This document shows, one piece after another, positions 53,600 to 58,736 of a DNA stretch of 58,736 bases (within the stretch, counting starts at the first letter, position 1; every line of letters begins with the position of its first letter). The notes beneath the pieces are model-generated. The model was not told the origin of the DNA and ran no database searches. It was given only the letters and a program-made list of their open reading frames with translations. Source of the DNA: Myxococcales bacterium (GTDB lineage Bacteria; Myxococcota_A; Polyangia; Palsa-1104); assembly GCA_028287105.1 (NCBI GenBank), contig JAQBQH010000337.1:1-58736 (forward strand), given 5' to 3'. The position numbers and the translations under genes are program-made.

Positions 53600-54840
53600 A
53601 TGATCGAAACGAAGAAGATGGTCCTGGGCATCAAGGACGTCGTCGACCTGCAGGAAGAGGACGACATGCCGACCGAGCCCATGACCTTGAACATGGGCCC
53701 CTCGCACCCCGCCATGCACGGCACGGTGCGCATCATCCTCACCGTCGAGGGCGAGACGGTCAAAGACGCCGACGTGCAGGTCGGCTATCTGCATCGCGCC
53801 TTCGAGAAGGAATCGGAGTACGCCACCTGGACGCAGGTGTTTCCGTATACCGATCGCCTCAACTACGTCTCGCCGATGCTCAACAACGTCGGCTACGCGC
53901 TGGCGGTCGAGAAGCTGCTCGGCATCGCCGAGAAGGTGCCGGAGCGTGCGCAATACATCCGCGTCATCGTCGGTGAGATGTCGCGCATCGCCGATCACTT
54001 GACCTGCATGTCGGCGGGCGCGATGGAGCTCGGCGCCATGACGATCTACTTCTGGGGCATCAAGGCCCGCGAGTGGATCTGGGAGCTGCTCGAGGAGCTG
54101 TCGGGCGCGCGCATGACCCACAGCTACGTGCGCATCGGCGGGCTCGCCTACGATCTGACGCCCAACTTCGCCGAGAAGGTGCTGGCGCTCTTCCCCAAGA
54201 TCAACCAGGTCTTGAAGGACATCCAGGACTCGCTTTACGAGAACCGCATCTTCCGCGACCGCATGGACGGAACGGGGATGATCACCCAGGAGCGCGCGCT
54301 CTCGTACGGCTGGACCGGGCCGACCTTGCGCTCGACGGGAATCGACTACGACGTCCGCAAGGCGCATCCCTATCTCGTCTACGACCGCTTCGACTTCGAC
54401 GTGCCGGTGGGATCGAAGGGCGACAACTTCGACCGCTACATCGTGCGCATGGAAGAGGCGCGGCAGTCGATGCGCATCCTTGAGCAGGCGTTCAAGCAGA
54501 TCCCGGGCGGACCGGTGTGCCTCGACGATCCGCGCATCATCCTGCCGCCCAAGCCCGCCGTGTACAACACGATCGAGGGCATGATCTCGCACTTCAAGAT
54601 CATCGTCGACGGCATCAAGGTGCCGCCGGGCGAGGTCTACAGCTACACCGAAGGCGGCAACGGAGAGCTCGGCTTCTACATCGTGTCGGACGGGTCGGGC
54701 CGACCGTACAAGTGCCACGTGCGCGGACCGTGCTTCATCATCACGTCCGCATTGTCCGAGATGATCGTCAACAAACCGATCGCCGACATCGTGCCGACCT
54801 TCGACATGATGAACATGATCGGCGGCGAGTGTGATCGATA

Positions 54841-54841
<1 letters not shown>
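53600..54841 (+). CDS. nuoD: NADH-quinone oxidoreductase subunit D
   Basis: A 413-residue subunit forming the quinone site with NuoB. It starts with an extra 20 or so residues, then MTLNMGPSHPAMHG, with the quinone-binding His/Tyr region (GYLHRAFEKESE, TDRLNYVSPM). GEMSRIADHL and the C-terminal PTFDMMNMIGGECDR are conserved. The stop overlaps the nuoG ATG by one base. Confidence 0.96.
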
Positions 54842-56481
<1,640 letters not shown>

Positions 56482-56487
56482 TCGAGC

Positions 56488-57729
<1,242 letters not shown>

Positions 57730-57731
57730 TC

Positions 57732-58298
57732 ATGGAAGGCGGCTTCAGAAAGAAGGTTTCGAAGGCGGGCGTAACGGTGGTGCCAAGGCCCGAGACGTTT
57801 GCCAAGGCGACGTGGTTGCCGGCGCTGGCCAAGGGGCTCGGCGTGACGATGCGCCACTTCTTCACCAACGTGGCGACGGGCAAAGACATCGCCACCGTGC
57901 AGTATCCCGAAGAGAAGGTGAAGTACCCGGAGCGCTTTCGCGGCCTGCATCGCTTGATGCTGCGCGACGACGGCAGCGTGCGCTGCGTCGCGTGCATGTG
58001 CTGCCCGACGGCGTGCCCGGCGCACTGCATTACGATCATCCCGGAAGAGACCGGCAATCCGAACGAGAAGCGCCCCGCCATCTTCGAGATCGACGAGCTG
58101 CGCTGCATCGTGTGCGGGCTGTGCGTCGAGGCGTGCCCGTGTGATGCGATTCGCATGGACACCGGCGTGCACGCGGTGCCGACGGAGCGGCGGTACGAGG
58201 CGGTGCTCGGCAAGACTGATTTGATGAGCCGCGGGATCCAGTCGATTGCGACGCAGGGTGGCAAGAACGACTGGCGGGATACCGAGAAGACTCCGTAA
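57732..58298 (+). CDS. nuoI: NADH-quinone oxidoreductase subunit I
   Basis: A 188-residue two-cluster ferredoxin-like subunit (N6a and N6b). The cluster motifs are Cys 85, 88, 91 and 95 (CVACMCCPTACP) and Cys 125, 128, 131 and 135 (CIVCGLCVEACP). The N-terminal amphipathic segment anchors it to the membrane arm. ATG 57732 follows the nuoH stop by 2 nt. nuoJ-N do not follow within the remaining 438 nt, which appear non-coding, so the operon probably ends here. Confidence 0.95.
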   Translation: MEGGFRKKVSKAGVTVVPRPETFAKATWLPALAKGLGVTMRHFFTNVATGKDIATVQYPEEKVKYPERFRGLHRLMLRDDGSVRCVACMCCPTACPAHCITIIPEETGNPNEKRPAIFEIDELRCIVCGLCVEACPCDAIRMDTGVHAVPTERRYEAVLGKTDLMSRGIQSIATQGGKNDWRDTEKTP

Positions 58299-58309
58299 GT
58301 CGCCTCGGC

Positions 58310-58432
58310 GGCGGGTCCTGTCACCGCATGTGTTTTTTCGGCGGTACTCGGGCTGCGCTGATGGCGATAGTGGCGGTGTAGCTGCGCTCCGCCCTGCGTT
58401 CCGGCGAAAAAATACATGCGGTGCCACCCGCC
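58310..58432. repeat. Imperfect inverted-repeat element downstream of nuoI
   Basis: Arms at 58322-58344 and 58401-58423 pair at 21 of 23 positions. Each arm is CACCGCATGT, one differing base, then a run of six T and CG (plus strand), or its complement. Outer GGCGGGT-type flanks (58309-58315 and around 58426-58432) extend the match, and about 56 nt of GC-rich spacer lies between the arms. It has no transposase. It resembles a MITE-like or palindromic intergenic repeat and could also act as a bidirectional terminator because of the T/A runs. Confidence 0.65.
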
Positions 58433-58616
58433 GCGAGCCGATTCGCTCCGTGATGGGGCGTGGTGCGGAATTGGTGATGCCGGATCCCGGCGAGAACTGC
58501 CGGGGGGCGTGTCGCTCCGGAGTGGCGGCGCGGCGGCGGAGGTCGGCGACTTGACAGGCGCGGCGGCGTGCGCTTGCAACCTGCACGCGGTCACTGGCGC
58601 GCGGCCGTTGAGCGGT

Positions 58617-58622
58617 TATAAT
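58617..58622 (+). promoter_or_regulatory. Consensus -10 of the candidate 6S RNA gene
   Basis: A perfect TATAAT. The hexamer at the standard -35 position (CTGGCG, 58594-58599) is weak. Predicted start of transcription is about 58629. Confidence 0.5.
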
Positions 58623-58628
58623 GTTGTG

Positions 58629-58736
58629 AGCGCCGTCTGCTCTGTGCGACAGGAGGAATTGTTTTTTCCCTACGATCTTGAGCCCGGGATCGACCGCTGA
58701 TCGAGGCGTGCATACCCGCTAGTCGGGAAGCCCATA
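58629..58736 (+). ncRNA. ssrS: Candidate 6S RNA (ssrS), 5' half, cut by the window end
   Basis: From the predicted start at about 58629, a G-C-rich stretch leads to GCATACCCG, loop CTAGT, then CGGGAAGCC (58710-58732). This mirrors the E. coli 6S RNA segment GCATGCTCGG, loop, CCGAGAAGCC. The GAAGCC falls at about nucleotide 99, against about 103 in E. coli. No protein frame fits; the GGAGGAA with a 13-codon frame inside looks incidental. 6S RNA binds the sigma70 holoenzyme in stationary phase. The 3' strand of the closing stem lies outside the window, so the structure cannot be completed here. Confidence 0.55.

Noticed and set aside
58660-58700. GGAGGAA followed by a 13-codon frame as a small peptide gene
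   Set aside because: It has only a TTG start and no conservation evidence. The surrounding sequence fits a 6S-like RNA better.

Overview
This is a GC-rich, densely packed chromosomal segment. Single-copy housekeeping genes (pyruvate dehydrogenase, lipoyl synthase, a complete tryptophan operon, glyA, accD-folC, part of respiratory complex I) sit among many lipoproteins, PilZ and TPR proteins, and a lipoprotein with MopE-type calcium/metal-binding motifs. That mixture suggests a Myxococcota/Deltaproteobacteria-like Gram-negative bacterium. The placement is an inference from gene content; no rRNA or tRNA gene is present to test it. I see no phage, insertion sequence or CRISPR array.

Layout. 1-7.3 kb (minus strand): LOG-family nucleotide phosphoribohydrolase, EEP-family phosphatase/nuclease, a two-gene ABC exporter, a PLP-dependent dehydratase, a GT-C membrane glycosyltransferase and queD. 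7.3-9.8 kb: a DUF3536/GH57 protein, meeting two small genes tail to tail. 10.2-13.5 kb: a TetR cassette (tetR, diiron ferritin-like protein, lipoprotein, SDR) with two matching 23-bp operator candidates. 13.6-18.6 kb: a lipoprotein, pdhA-pdhB-pdhC and lipA. 18.6-22.5 kb: MopE-like lipoprotein, ketopantoate-reductase-type enzyme and two lipoproteins. 22.5-25.6 kb (minus): glycosyltransferase, class IV aminotransferase, CapA-like protein, small membrane protein. 25.6-27.3 kb (plus): tandem PilZ protein, exported protein, DciA/DUF721-like protein. 27.4-33.9 kb (minus): trpEGDCFBA as one tightly coupled operon. 34-38.7 kb: small genes, glyA, TPR protein, and a divergent MarR/DUF4336 pair around a palindrome. 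38.9-42.8 kb: an exported small protein and an 1118-residue exported protein made almost entirely of about 51 short Pro-centred beta-type repeats. 42.8-46.2 kb: acyltransferase, TPR and AMIN-like proteins. 46.3-52.1 kb (minus): one operon running from an XRE/DNA-binding protein through RMD1, GT2, DUF2064, cNMP-binding protein and accD to folC. 52.2-58.3 kb (plus): nuoABCD-G-H-I without nuoE/nuoF. 58.3-58.7 kb: an imperfect inverted-repeat element and what looks like the 5' half of a 6S RNA gene cut by the window edge.

A recurring theme is leaderless expression. At least ten genes that head transcription units have a TAnnnT-like -10 element 6-8 nt before the start codon and no Shine-Dalgarno sequence (EEP, DUF3536, pdhA, glyA, the TPR gene after glyA, DUF4336, TPR, AMIN, XRE, nuoA and probably trpE). 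Genes inside operons instead overlap by ATGA/GTGA/TTGA or carry a Shine-Dalgarno. The most unusual items are the giant repeat protein with its small exported partner, the TetR/diiron regulon with paired operators, the split complex I cluster, and the candidate 6S RNA.
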